A stretch of 64,000 nt of DNA from Centrapalus pauciflorus (GCA_020465985.1 JAANYP010009682.1:33204-97203); one strand, 5' to 3'. Numbered from the stretch's first letter, positions 1 to 11,541 are shown. Notes: generated by a model from the sequence alone, not told the origin. A program made the numbers and translations.

Positions 1-469
1 CGATTTTTCAAACAAAAATAACCATTTTGATTTTAATTAAAAGTAGATAAAAAATCAATACAATTTTATTTTTTGAATAAAAAACAACGAACCATTCGGA
101 ATTTTAATTAAAAGGCGACGAACCATTCCAATTTTTGATTTTTTTTTCAAACCATATAGAACTAAAAAAATTTTAGTAAGTATTTGCAATGAAAAAACTA
201 CGAACCATTTTGATTATATAATTTTTATAAATGAATAAAACTTCAACACGTCATTATTTTGTATTTCTTTGAATGGAGAAAAGAAACAAATCATTTCGAT
301 TTTAGATTTTTCAACGAAAAAAACCACAACTTATTTTTCTTTTTCTTTTTCTTAAATGAAAAAAAGAATAAGTCTATAACTCTACATGTTTCACAACTTG
401 TGGGTATTTGAAATTTGAGTGTTCTTATCTAGCGTCCCCCATTATATACAAGAATAAACAAATTGACTT
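1..469. other. AT-rich DNA, no gene seen
   Basis: Very AT-rich sequence with short degenerate repeats built around GAACCATT and TTTTAATTAAAAG. No reading frame, splice pattern or transposon end could be supported. Confidence 0.5.
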
Positions 470-707
470 AAGTGGAACATATGCTTATAGAAGTAGTCAT
501 AAGGAGTAATGATTCATTAACAACTACGTAGTGTACAACATGTTGTAAGCTGGTAGACCTGTTGTATATATATGGTTCGTTAACATAGTTTCATTTTAAG
601 GCCTATAAGTGGAACATAAACTTATAGAAGTAGTCATAAGGAGTAATGATTCATTAACAGCTATGTAGTGTACAACATGTTGTAAGCTGGCAGACTTGTT
701 GTATAAA
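470..707. repeat. Tandem duplication, two ~100-bp copies 137 bp apart
   Basis: The stretch starting AGTGGAACAT at 471 returns at 608. It is followed in both copies by the same CTTATAGAAGTAGTCATAA block and a GTACAACATGTTGTA palindrome. Copies differ by a few substitutions. Function unknown; a local duplication of spacer DNA is the simplest reading. Confidence 0.8.
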
Positions 708-810
708 GTGGTAACAAATAAAAGACTTGATACTATGAAATTAATATCTATAGCTTTCTAATTTTCTTGGCCAAAAGGACTCTTGTTTCCGTTTGGGGTT
801 AACCATATGA

Positions 811-2009
811 TACCATGTTTATTTGGTTCCAGGCATGTTTTGTCCTTTTTAATAACCAGACTTCATCAACCCTTACAACCTTTTATTTGTAATTACACAT
901 TTGCATTAATTTTACACACACCAGGGTGCGTTCTCGAAAGGGCAACTCAGCCATACCCTAAACTCCATAAAGTCTAAGTCGGCCAGGTGTCATTGACATC
1001 GACCCTTCACATGAATTCCAATCTGATTTGGAAACTGAGATAAGTAAAGAGTTACTTTCTTTAACATACCCTTCGTACATATATTGGTGTGTTTATTTAG
1101 TTCCAGACCTGTTTTGTCTTTTTTTATATCCAAATTTGCCATCATCTTTGTGATTATTACTGTCACCAAAATCATTGATGCGTGTGAGTAGCATGTAATT
1201 ATTGGATACATATTACAAACAGAACTTAAGTGAATGGGGTAATATGAAATATACCATGTTTATTTGGTTCCAGACATGTTTTGTTTTTTTAAATAACCAG
1301 ACTTCAACAACCCTTCCAACCTTTTATTTGTATTTACACATTTGCATTAATTTTACACACACTAGAGCGCGTTCTCAAAAGGGCAACTCAACCACACCCT
1401 AAACTCCATAAAGTCTAAGTTGGTAAGTGTCATTGACATTGACCTTCCACATGAATTCCAATCTGATTTGGCAACTGAGATAAGTAACGAGGTACTTTCT
1501 TTAACATACCCTTCATACATGTATTGGTGTGTTTATTTGGTTCCAGGCCTGTTTTGTCTTTTTTATAACCATATTTGCCATCAACTCTGTGATTATTACA
1601 GTCACAGAAATCATTGATGTGTGTCAGTAGCATGTAATTATTGGATACATATTACAAACAGAACTTAAGTGAATGGGGTAATATGAAATATGAAGGTTGA
1701 ATTCAAATCTATTTGTGCTTACAAATCATGTTTCTCATTCTATGCTACTCCTTTTGTACATGTTTATGTTACTGTTTCATTAAAAGTTCATCAATTCTTC
1801 CAACCTTTTATTTGAATTTACACATTTTCATTAATTTTACACACACCAGGGTGCGTTCTCGACAAGACAACACAATCGTACCCTAAACTCCATATAGTCT
1901 AAGTGGGTAGATTTCATTGACATCGACCCTCCATATCAATTTCGATCTGATTTGGAAACCGAGATAACTAAAGAGGTGCTTTCTTTAACATACCCTTTAC
2001 ACATGTATA
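811..2009 (+). repeat. Tandem array of 441-bp units (two full, one partial)
   Basis: Unit A is 811-1251, unit B 1252-1692 and a shorter, more diverged unit C about 1780-2009. Each carries a coding-like stretch in the same position; near 1000-1080, 1430-1510 and 1910-1995 it reads approximately IDPSHEFQSDLETEISKE. It is followed by TTTCTTTAACATACCC. The conserved piece could be an exon fragment amplified in tandem. I do not recognise the protein. Short frames of 60-75 residues within the units are not convincing genes. Confidence 0.75.
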
Positions 2010-3326
2010 GTCGAAATAAAACTTTGCCAACCACACTAACGTATCAGCAATAACAGATTGCCCTCTTCGAGAAGCAAGGCAAACGTGGAATGAACTTGAT
2101 AAAGTGTAGGCATACGGATATCGTTGACATCGATGATTCAGATGACGAAGCTTCTGAAGGAATCAAGCATGTTGATCATATACCAAATACCAACTATAAA
2201 CAAGTAATTTATCGTCTTCAAGTTTGTCAATTTTAGTTTTTAAGTTAGGTTAGAACTCTTACTTTCCCTATTAGTAAATCCCTTTGTTTTTCTGTGGCGT
2301 CTATATTATTCAATGAACCTAACCAACCAATCAAGGATTTCACAGGATTCATTTGACACTTGGAACAACAACTATCATCTTATCGATGAACCAGATTCTG
2401 AATGTTGTTATGGTGTTGATTAATGGTAATCTATTATTCCCCTATGTGTTGAATTCTATATCTTCATTTGACCTTTCTTTACAATTGAACCATATTCCTA
2501 GGCACGTACTTCTACCTAATTACATTTCACCAGTTGAAAAAAGTCACTAACACAATAGACTTGCTACTAACCCTGTGCTCGTTTTTTTATTTTGAATCAG
2601 GATCCATCTGGGTGTCATGTGATACTTGACCAACATATTTGACGTGTTTTAGTGGTGCACTTAATAAAGTTAGTCGGTGTTTACATCTTTTGTTGTCCAT
2701 CCATGCAGTGTTTAGTTTACTGCATTTCAGTTAGTAGTATTTATTACATATGTTCTCCTTATTTACATTTTTTTTAATGTTTGTATGTTGTTTGTCGCTT
2801 TGCACCCACAAAAACGCAGGTGTCTTCCAACATTATGTATGATGTTTCTTACTATAATTTGATGCTATGTACGCTTTTATATGTGTTAGGTTTTCATGTA
2901 CATTTATTGCTACATTCTCTAACATTCATTGAAGTTGTATATGAATGTTACAACAACAAGACACCTCCTATCGCATACTAACCAACCTTCTACTTACAAA
3001 GCAATAGTTGATTATGGTATCTGTAATTCGAAACATGTGCCTCAGATATGAAGTCAACCCGGATCTAATGACCCTCTTTACGCTTCCATCAATGATGAGG
3101 TTTGATACGATGGGCCACTCTTTGCTTTTGCATCTATATCGTGGTGCATATCATTCCCACATAGTGCATAAAGAACCAATCAAACCTCACTGCTTTATTA
3201 TACTTTTTCATGAGAACACAACTCATGGTTGGGTCCAACTTTCTTTAGTTATTTGGCAATGTTAGAGGTTTGTCAATAGGTGTTAGGCACAAAAAGGCCT
3301 CAGTCAAACATGCTCTACATCTTAGG
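2010..3326. other. Unassigned DNA, no gene supported
   Basis: Contains short open frames, the longest 85 residues at 3008-3265, and an acidic stretch near 2130-2165 reading DIVDIDDSDDEASEG. No family was recognised and no splice-joined gene model could be built. It may be remnant transposon or pseudogene sequence continuing from the tandem array. Confidence 0.4.
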
Positions 3327-3987
3327 GGGAGATTTTTAATCAAACCTGTTTGATGCACTTGAAGGTAAAATTTAAGGCTGTTTATGCCTTAATGAAACCT
3401 GAAAAGTGATTTGCAATATCAGCCAAAGTTGTTTACCCTATTGCATTCGTTGCAACAAAGGCAGATTGTCCAATCTGTTCTGTCTGCTGAACAGGCTGGA
3501 CATAAACTGTCTACGCTGCTCTGTTCTGTTGAGCAGCTTGGACAGATTCTAAGTGTTCTGTTCTTTGTGAACAGAACCTGTTCTTTGTGTACAGGCTAAA
3601 CACTTTATTGAATATGTTTCCAAGTCCTCATGTATTGTTTTTGGCTACAAGATCAATTTACAAGTCGAATACAAAGTGGAAAACAGTAACTGCAAAAGCC
3701 TGCCTACGTTGTTCTGTTACATGAAGACAAACAGATATCTGAAAAGGGTGACAGACCTTTTCTTATATCAAAATGACCTTAACAAAAGAAGAAAGATGCA
3801 AAGTTGACATTCCTCTTTTGGTTAAAGCCTTATGCAACAGTGACAAAAAGAAAAAGACAAAGATTCTGCCACATGAAGACAAGTCTGCTTTATCAACATG
3901 TGCAGAAAAGGTGTTTTGTCTTTTTAAAAAGACATCCCACTTTCTCATTGTCCAATGAAGAAGCTTCACTGAGATTCTCAGTGAGAG

Positions 3988-3995
3988 TATAAAAG
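3988..3995 (+). promoter_or_regulatory. TATA box of the LTR promoter
   Basis: TATAAAAG in the middle of the LTR remnant, at the position expected for the U3/R boundary. Assigned from motif and context only. Confidence 0.5.
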
Positions 3996-4320
3996 GAAGC
4001 TTCTAAGGATTGTGAGATATCCAAGAGTGTGAAATCAGATCGTGCATTAAAGTGTATTTTTCATGCATGCAAGTCTGCTTGAATATAACAGTACGTGTGT
4101 CTAAGCTGTTCATACTCAAGCTGTCCATCTGTGTCTTGTAAAATCAGTGAGTATAGTCATTGTATCTAGTCTAAGTGTGTCTTAGATTAGCTGAACATCT
4201 GTTGTATTTGTCATCTCAGCTTGAACCTTTCCGCAGTCAAGCTTGTTTGTAATTAACACTTGTTGATAATATACACAAACATTGAGAAAAGAGTGTTTAG
4301 TTTTAAATTGTTGTATTCAA

Positions 4321-4339
4321 CCCCCCCCCCCCCCCCCCC
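4321..4339. repeat. Poly-C run of 19
   Basis: Uninterrupted 19-C homopolymer just before the LTR end. Copia LTRs often have a C-rich stretch here; a run of this length is also prone to slippage and assembly error. Confidence 0.9.
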
Positions 4340-4833
4340 GCTCTACAGCTTTGAACAATATACTAGGGAAACCTTTTGGGACCTACAATAGGTTTCAAAA
4401 CCATTTCACTTTTACCTTCGTTACCTTAACCCGATTGGTTGATATGCATTACAATTACACACATAACAAAATTTCATGTTCGCCTCGAAAATGTTAGAAA
4501 TTCAATAGTGCGTTTGCCCAAATTTACTGCGTCATGCAACACACCGCTACTTTGAATCGATTTCGTGCCGAAAACAAAAATTTTATACACTTATTCGATA
4601 AACCATGCAAAGATGTTTGGTTTTTTCCAACATTAAAAAAGTGAAAAAAACGAAGTTTACGTATTTACTAGTCGGTCAAACATGTCAAATTAATATTTTT
4701 TTAATATGACACAGATACTTTGGGGATTCAAACATTAAAAAAGAATAAAGTTTGTAGTTAATCGCGAAAATAAACAAATTTGATGGGTTTTGGTTATTAT
4801 CAACAGTTAATAAAATGTCTGACTTTTAAAAAA

Positions 4834-5460
4834 GGAAAAATTATGCAAAAAACCATGAATGTATAAAAAAATTTTGATTAAGTCTCTCTTTCATTTTTTT
4901 TCCTGATAAGTCCCTAAACCAATTAGAACTCATAGAATCAGTCCAAATGTAACATGCAACATTCTTAGCAGGTTACTATGCTTAATCTATTTTACAAAAA
5001 ACCATGAAAGTATAAAACTTTTTCGATTAAGTCCCCCGTCCATTTTGCAATTATTATTATTATTATTGAACCGTTTTTTAATTACATTAATATAATTTAT
5101 TTGCCAATTTAAATTTTTGAAAAGATTTAAAAGTACTATTTATATTTACTTTGGATTATTAATTTACTTTTATATTGCGATTATTTATTAATGATTATAT
5201 ATCATATCATAGTTTATTTAATATTATCATATTCACTAGTTCGAGTTGTTAATTTTCGATAAAAGAAGATGAACTATTTAGATTTTTTTCGATCGGTTCC
5301 AATTCGATTTTTAATTATTCGAACGAAACAAACTTCACTTAACTTTTAATTATTTCGGTTGGATAGATGTATGATTCATTCTGATCTTGAAAAATTGTAC
5401 AAACGAAAAATGGTACAATTAATTATTTTATACTTTGATGGTTTTTTGCATAAATTTTCC
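4834..5460. mobile_element. Mutator-type MITE (AAAAAACC family), 627 bp
   Basis: Left end GGAAAAATTATGCAAAAAAC and right end (reverse complement) GGAAAATTTATGCAAAAAAC form long terminal inverted repeats. Flanks TTTAAAAAA and TTCTAAAAA are imperfect 9-mers, consistent with an eroded Mutator TSD. A second copy of the terminal motif lies inside at about 4992-5045, suggesting internal duplication or nesting. No coding capacity. Confidence 0.65.
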
Positions 5461-6413
5461 TTCTAAAAATTACACAATTAAAACTTTTAGTAATATGTTT
5501 TTTCAATATAACGATTTTACAATATAATATAGCTGCCGATGCAACTATGTTGACCAATTTTGTTCTCATTTTCCTTGTACATCTGCACTCCTTTTCCATA
5601 CCTAGCCGTGATATACATTAGCACACCCACATCATAGCACTTTATAAAGTTTTCATCCGACTCTGTAGGAATGGAGACACCACGTCTTTTACATTTAACT
5701 ATGCCTTCACGGTTGCCATTCCATTACCGCTGTTTATCCTTCACGCGACCTTTTCTTCATTTATAGTTTTTCCAGTTGAACGCTCTAGGCACAAGTTAGT
5801 TTTTGGCCTTCTTCCTCTTCTGCATCCTCGATTCTGCTACTTAATCGGCCTTTTACTTTCTTCTCTTGTATGTTTCCCACCGACCTTTCACCTGACATGT
5901 TGCCCTTCAATGTGTGCTCCATTTTACAGTTTTTCTACTCCAACACAACCAGACATACGCACATACAATAGAATATTAATGTTTACCTTTGAGCACCTGT
6001 GATTATATAATACTCCAGTTCCAAATAAGACAATGTCATTTTCAATCTATAATTACTTCTCTATTGGTTGATTAATGCAGTGACACGTTCACATGCTACC
6101 ACTAAATATGACTCGTGTTGAAAGCAATAGGTTAATTTCTAAATTATTCCTATTTTACTGCATTTGTTAGTCATCACCAGTCATTGCAAGCACATTGCAA
6201 CCATGAACTGATTGATTTTCACACAAAAAAGTGTTCATTTTTTCTTGTACAAACGCTTATTTGTCTGCGGTTTATGACTGCCTCAATAATCAAGATGCTT
6301 GGGGCCAACATATTAGCATGTTATAATTTATCTATTATTATGTGGTTCTGTGTTCATGTGATAATATGTTGATTTTGGAATTCCTGTATGAAACTGGATA
6401 AAGTTATAAGTTG
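5461..6413. other. AT-rich spacer with one coding-like minus-strand stretch
   Basis: On the minus strand, about 5695 down to 5560 is open and less AT-rich, with a stretch reading ESDENFIKCYDVGVLMYI. It could be an old exon or transposon fragment. No splice-joined model and no recognisable family; nothing else was supported. Confidence 0.35.
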
Positions 6414-6436
6414 GATATATATATATATATATATAT
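6414..6436. repeat. TA microsatellite
   Basis: Dinucleotide TA run directly left of the MITE at 6437. Together with the TA run right of it, this suggests insertion into a TA tract. Confidence 0.9.
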
Positions 6437-6802
<366 letters not shown>

Positions 6803-6901
6803 TTCAGAAGAGATATCTTTAACTACTATTACTTAAAATTAATGGTTTGTTTTACATGAACATAACCAATATAAGAGATAGATATATACATAACTACATA
6901 C

Positions 6902-7883
6902 CACTGAGGAAGCCAAGTTGGCAACAATTGCCTCAATTTTCTCAGAGTAATCACTCACTGTAGCTTTTGAAACTCTACATCCAATATCAAAATCAAAAAC
7001 TTATCAAGTTGGGTGCATTATGAAACTCTATGTAGCGTTGAAAAGCAATCAAGTTGTATACACAATCCCCTCAAAGATAAGCATATATATGACCTAGGCA
7101 ATCCTTCTAAAGTTTGCTCGGCAGAAAGTTGTTCCAACTGCTCTCTTAGAGTGCCAACATACTGCAAAACTAATACTCTAAATAAGCATGGTCATGTTGG
7201 AAACAACTCTCTAAAAACAATCATAGGATTTACCGTAACTAATCTTTTATTATAAACAATCTTTGAAATCACACATTACAATCTTTACAATACAATCTAT
7301 ATATACTAGATGAAAAGGTGCGAGTGAACCGACACAATGGTTCGTGGTACCCTTTCATGAACGGTTGCGACTTTTACGAATAGTTGCAACTCTTCATGTT
7401 TACAACATGCTATTCTAGGCCCTTATACTTTATACAATTACATATTAAACTCTAAACTATTACATAATCAAGATTAAACTAACATTCTCCCCCTTAATCT
7501 TGATTGTTCTTCAAGTTTTCAATCTTCTGATCTTCTGTTTGTCTTCAACACTTGCATCTTCTTGCTCGTGTAATCTCAATCTTGCAACACTTGCATCTTC
7601 TTGCTTGTGCAATCTCAATCTTGTTAGGTTCTCTAACTGTGTCTGCATTTGTGTCTCAAATGCTGCATCTGTGTCTCAAATGCGGTCTCTCTATCTGTAT
7701 TTGATTTTGCTGAATCAAATCTTCGGTTTCTCTAACCTACTTTAAGAAAAAACGATCTACTCTTGATCAGTTCTTCTTTGAATCTCTATTTTTAAGAAAA
7801 ATGATCTACTCTTGATCAGTTTTTCTTTGATTGATCATCTACTCTCGATCAATCATACTCTCTTCGGTCTAAACTCGACCTTG

Positions 7884-7938
<55 letters not shown>

Positions 7939-10900
7939 TTCTTTCTTGTTATTGATCTAATCTTGATCAATAACCATCAGTAACGTTGGTTCTAAGTCTT
8001 CTTCAATGAGGTTTGAGACTTCTTTTCTATGATCTGGTTCTAAACAATTCTTAGCGTAGTGTCCAAATTTGTGACAATTGTAGCATTCTATCTCTCTAGT
8101 ATCTCTTCTTTGGTAGCTTTGATTTCCAGGGTTTCTTCCTCCTTTATCATGACCATCTTTACTTCTGTTATCTCTTGCGAATCTTCCTTGGCCTCTTCCT
8201 TGTGTCTGATTTCTTCCTCCTCGTCTATTGTTGCTTTCATAACTTCTGTCATTTCCTTGATGTGCGAGCAACAACTTCTCACTATAATATTCCTGACTAT
8301 TTTTTCTAAACTTAATCCTTTCTTCGTAAGTCTTAAGTTTTCCGATAATTTCTTCTAACTTTACTGTCTTAAGATCTGCAATCATCTCAATAGTTGCTAC
8401 TACTGGTATAAATCTATCTGGTACTGAATTAAGTATCTTCCGTACTTTTGTTTGCTTATCAAATGTTAATCCACATGTTGCAGCCTTCGAAATAATACTC
8501 ATTAACTTTCCTGCAAATGCATCTATCGTCTCATCTTCTTTCATCACTAATTTTTCGAACTCTGATTTTAGTTGTTGCGAGTGTGCTTGTTGTACATCTT
8601 CTGTGCCAATAAATCTTGATTTTAACGAATCCCAAATTTCTTTTGCTGTTTCACATCCCGCAACTTGCATTTGCAAATCTTCTGGTAACCCTTGAAATAG
8701 GTATGCTGATGCTGAACTATCCTTTTTTACATCAATCTCATTTGATGTATCTGTTTCTTCTATCAAATCCCAAACTCCATTTGCCACTAATATTTTCTTC
8801 ATTCTTAATGCCCATAATGTATAATTTGTATTTTTCAAAATTGGACATTGATATGATGATAATGTTGTTACAACAACATTATTTTTATCTCCTGACATCC
8901 TATTTTAATTAGATTTTCTCTTAAACTCAAAAATAAATCTAAAAAATAATTTAACTTAATTTTTATATCTAACAATTATTTCTCAAATAATTTAATCTTT
9001 TCTAACTAAAATTATAATGGCAAATTTCAAACTTTAATTTATTTTCTAATAAATTAAAATCTAACTTCTAAAATAATAATAATATATATAAACAGAGAAT
9101 ATATATATTAAAATTAAAAGTTTGGAAAGAAAAAACCTGTTTTTGTTTTTTTTCTTTGTGTCTTTTGTTTGTTTTGTTGGTCTCCCTTCTTCTGATTTCT
9201 CTGGGCCTTCTCCTCTTTTCTTTAAACCCTTCTCTTTGGGCCTATTTGGTGTATCTTCTTCACAAAAGAAACGTGTCTCTGCTACTTCTCTTTTTCTTTG
9301 AACCGATTTTTCTTAATCGGTGTAACCCTTCTCCTCTTGAACCGGTGCAACCCTGATGCTATGCTCGATGAATCGGTGCTATACTCCCTTCCTAATCGGT
9401 GCTCTGTCTCTGTCTATGAATCAGTGCTACCCCTTTGTGATTCCTCTGAATCGGTGCTATGTCTCTTCTCGGATCTGCAAACTGATTTGGGGCAAAAACA
9501 AGAACCCTAATCGTTGCCTCTATTTGATGGTGGCGATTGGTGGTTCTACGGTGATGGTTCTGCGTTAATGGTTCTGTGATGGTGGTTTCGCGGTGGTGGT
9601 TTTGCCCGTGGTGTTTCTACGGTGGTGGATCTACCCGTGGGTTTTCTCCTTCGGCGGTGGTTCTGTGATGGAGATTCTGTCCGTGGGTTTTCTCCTACGG
9701 TGGTGGCACTATTTCTGTGGAAATTTTACGGTGGTGCCTTCTCGAATCAGGTTCTATCTTTCTGATTCTTGTTGCCTTCGATTCAGTATGAAACTATGCC
9801 TTCTTAGGGTTTACAGTATATAATTTTCGATAGGGGCTTACTGTCTTTTTGTGGAAAAATTTGTTGCCTTCGATTCTGTGGGGTTTTGCCTACTGTGATG
9901 AGAGAAACTTACTGAATTTCTCTAAATTGAATCTTGTCTAGATTCGTCTCTTGAAATCAATCTGATTTCTCTGTTTTGGTGCCGGTTGGTGGTAGAATAC
10001 TTCTGTGTTCTTCTGCCCCGGGTATCAATCTGGCAATCTCTTTGCCAATCTCCTTAACGACGATGTTCTAATCGCCGGGTGTATTTTTTGGATTGTTTCT
10101 CTCGGTAAATGATGAGAATTTCAGGATCTATTGACCTTGCGCTCTGATACCAAATGTTGTAAACAACTCTCTAAAAACAATCATAGGATTTACCGTAACT
10201 AATCTTTTATTATAAACAATCTTTGAAATCACACATTACAATCTTTACAATACAATCTATATATACTAGATGAAAAGGTGCGAGTGAACCGACACAATGG
10301 TTCGTGGTACCCTTTCATGAACGGTTGCGACTTTTACGAATAGTTGCAACTCTTCATGTTTACAACATGCTATTCTAGGCCCTTATACTTTATACAATTA
10401 CATATTAAACTCTAAACTATTACATAATCAAGATTAAACTAACAGGTCAAACATCAATGAATTTACAAAATGGGTGACAAATTAATTAAACTTCGAATGT
10501 GTTTGGATGTGCATTTAAACTGATTATTGAAATGAGTATTTAGATAAACTGATTATGATTTTTCTGTTTATTTGGTTGCAAACCTAGCAAAATATATATG
10601 TAACTACTGGCGATAAGAAAACAGAATATTGAGATACAAATATAAATTATCTGATTCTAGAGTAGCAGTAATTGCTCTGACACATCCAATAAGGCAAAGA
10701 ATCCTAATTGGCAGGGGAATTCAATATCCCTACAAACTAATTTAAAGATATAACTATAATAGCAAGAATTAGGTCAGCTTCTATGGTAAGAAAAAGAACA
10801 CAATTCGTAGACTTACTACTAAGAATAATGGAAAACTCATTAGGGTTAATTGATGATACCTTATCAATTTTAGGATTGAGATTTGTTGTTTCTGCATATG

Positions 10901-10942
10901 TGCTTTTAGATTTTATTTCCATATAGTAAAGGTATACAAGTT
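6902..10942 (-). CDS. Three exons of an unidentified gene, interrupted by an LTR element in an intron
   Basis: On the minus strand three segments can be spliced in one open frame. 10942-10860 reads ...MEIKSKSTYAETTNLNPK.. and ends AAG|GTATCA. 7161-7094 has acceptor TTTTGCAG and reads YVGTLREQLEQLSAEQ.... 6974-6902 has acceptor GGATGTAG and donor GTATGT and reads ATVSDYSEKIEAIVANLASS. The phases fit at both junctions: phase 0, then a split AG|A Arg codon. The Leu/Glu/Gln spacing suggests a short coiled coil. The intron between the first two exons holds the young gag-only element at 7195-10444, inserted about 33 nt upstream of the acceptor. I do not recognise the protein. Upstream exons are missing or lie beyond the RPA1 pseudogene, so this may be a gene fragment, captured or truncated. 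Confidence 0.45.
7190..7194. repeat. Target-site duplication GGTCA (left)
   Basis: GGTCA directly precedes the TGTTGG terminus. The same five bases follow the other LTR at 10445-10449. Confidence 0.95.
7195..7484 (-). repeat. 3' LTR of the gag-only element
   Basis: 290 bp, matching 10155-10444 with one difference (G at 7200 versus T at 10160). Confidence 0.95.
7485..7498 (-). promoter_or_regulatory. Polypurine tract
   Basis: On the minus strand ATTAAGGGGGAGAA abuts the 3' LTR. This is the standard primer site for plus-strand DNA synthesis. Confidence 0.9.
7886..7937. repeat. (CT)n microsatellite in the gag-only element
   Basis: About 26 CT units between the gag stop codon and the polypurine tract; it would be GA-rich in the element transcript. 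Confidence 0.95.
7957..8898 (-). CDS. gag: Gag polyprotein of the gag-only Copia-derived element
   Basis: Intact 313-residue ORF. Residues about 15-55 carry the DUF4219-like N terminus (TNYTLWALRMKKILVANGVW). About 60-190 is the UBN2/gag domain (ETAKEIWDSLKSRF). An Arg/Gly-rich basic stretch lies at about 224-266 and one CCHC zinc knuckle, CYNCHKFGHYAKNC, at 272-285. The protein stops 28 residues after the knuckle, where autonomous Copia elements run on into protease. Its likely role is to form the particle and bind the element RNA, with polymerase supplied by another element. The ATG at 8898 begins MSGDKNN and is the natural start: no in-frame alternative lies upstream, and the domain begins close behind it. 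No frameshift or internal stop is present. Confidence 0.92.
   Translation of the reverse strand: MSGDKNNVVVTTLSSYQCPILKNTNYTLWALRMKKILVANGVWDLIEETDTSNEIDVKKDSSASAYLFQGLPEDLQMQVAGCETAKEIWDSLKSRFIGTEDVQQAHSQQLKSEFEKLVMKEDETIDAFAGKLMSIISKAATCGLTFDKQTKVRKILNSVPDRFIPVVATIEMIADLKTVKLEEIIGKLKTYEERIKFRKNSQEYYSEKLLLAHQGNDRSYESNNRRGGRNQTQGRGQGRFARDNRSKDGHDKGGRNPGNQSYQRRDTREIECYNCHKFGHYAKNCLEPDHRKEVSNLIEEDLEPTLLMVIDQD
8899..10140 (-). other. Long non-coding leader of the gag-only element
   Basis: About 1.24 kb between PBS and gag ATG with no long frame on the element strand. The half near gag is very AT-rich (8900-9130). The distal half is GC-richer and holds repeated AATCGGTGCTA-like motifs (9315-9515) and GGTGGT-rich DNA (9530-9740), both quoted on the plus strand. 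Confidence 0.7.
10141..10152 (-). promoter_or_regulatory. Primer-binding site, initiator Met-tRNA type
   Basis: The minus strand reads TGGTATCAGAGC two bases inside the 5' LTR, the usual plant PBS complementary to initiator Met-tRNA. Confidence 0.92.
10155..10444 (-). repeat. 5' LTR of the gag-only element
   Basis: 290 bp, upstream LTR relative to the minus-strand gag, followed by TSD GGTCA at 10445-10449. Confidence 0.95.
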
Positions 10943-11115
10943 CTGTTGTCCACAACCCATTGTCATAAACCGCAGATAACTAAATGTTAATTGGTAGGGT
11001 TGCAATGTCTCTTATATACAACTTTACGACTTCTAATAACACATGAAATACATAACTATAATAAGTTTATTAAAATGATAGGTTATTTCCCTTTCTGTGC
11101 TTTTTCTTTGTAAAG
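10450..11115. other. Spacer between the gag-only element and the RPA1 pseudogene
   Basis: Apart from the putative minus-strand exon at 10860-10942 nothing was recognised. Sequence is AT-rich and intron-like. Confidence 0.4.
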
Positions 11116-11233
11116 ATTTATATTACTTTCCCATTCATAGTCCGACTCCATCAACACGAGTCCGTATCCCACGAAAATTTCACCTCTTGGCTTCCTTGAA
11201 ACCTCATCAACTCGATTGGACAATCAAGGTTCT

Positions 11234-11238
11234 TGTTA
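11234..11238. repeat. Target-site duplication TGTTA (left) of the Gypsy element
   Basis: TGTTA precedes the LTR start TGTAACATCCCG. The same five bases follow the distal LTR end at 30760-30764. Confidence 0.95.
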
Positions 11239-11495
11239 TGTAACATCCCGTTTTCAAAGTTATTGTATGTAATTATGCTAGTGGATGTTTAAATTATTAT
11301 TATTATTGCGTTGGCCCAATTGTCTTTCTATTAGTGGATCGATATGTGTCGGGATTGCGAATTACGTGTCGTTGTGTCGTTAATTTAGTGGATTAATTGT
11401 GATTATGAGTTCGTGGATTTAAATGGGTTAAGGGGATATTAATTGTGAAAGTGGGATATCAAGTTCGGGTTAATGGGTCCGTGGCTTCTAAAAAT

Positions 11496-11541
<46 letters not shown>

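Larger units (their letters stand above)
3327..4385 (+). mobile_element. LTR remnant of a Copia-type retrotransposon
   Basis: A polypurine tract (AGGGGGAGA, about 3329) leads into LTR-like DNA that probably starts near the TGTTTGATGC at about 3350. There is a TATA box (TATAAAAG, 3988-3995) with downstream leader. The end is typical of Copia LTRs: a C-rich tract followed by GGGACCTACA near 4384. No PBS follows and no matching flanks were found, so this is a 3' LTR or solo LTR with uncertain edges. CTGTTC/GAACAG inverted motifs cluster at 3470-3600. Confidence 0.55.
7195..10444 (-). mobile_element. Complete gag-only LTR retrotransposon (TR-GAG-like), 3,250 bp
   Basis: Two 290-bp LTRs (7195-7484 and 10155-10444) differ at one base that I can find, and both have TGTT...AACA ends. 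Flanks carry a perfect 5-bp TSD, GGTCA. Transcription would run on the minus strand: 5' LTR at 10444-10155, PBS matching initiator-methionine tRNA, a leader of about 1.2 kb, one gag ORF, a CT/GA microsatellite, then a polypurine tract beside the 3' LTR. There is no protease, integrase, RT or RNase H and no room for them. The gag type and PBS indicate Copia ancestry. Near-identical LTRs imply a recent insertion, so it must have been mobilised by enzymes supplied in trans. Confidence 0.95.

Noticed and set aside
470..707. CRISPR-like array from repeated units
   Set aside because: Only two long diverged copies, plant context, no spacer pattern.
8059..8912. Plus-strand frames opposite the gag of the gag-only element
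   Set aside because: Shadows of the minus-strand gag ORF, which has clear domains and a zinc knuckle.
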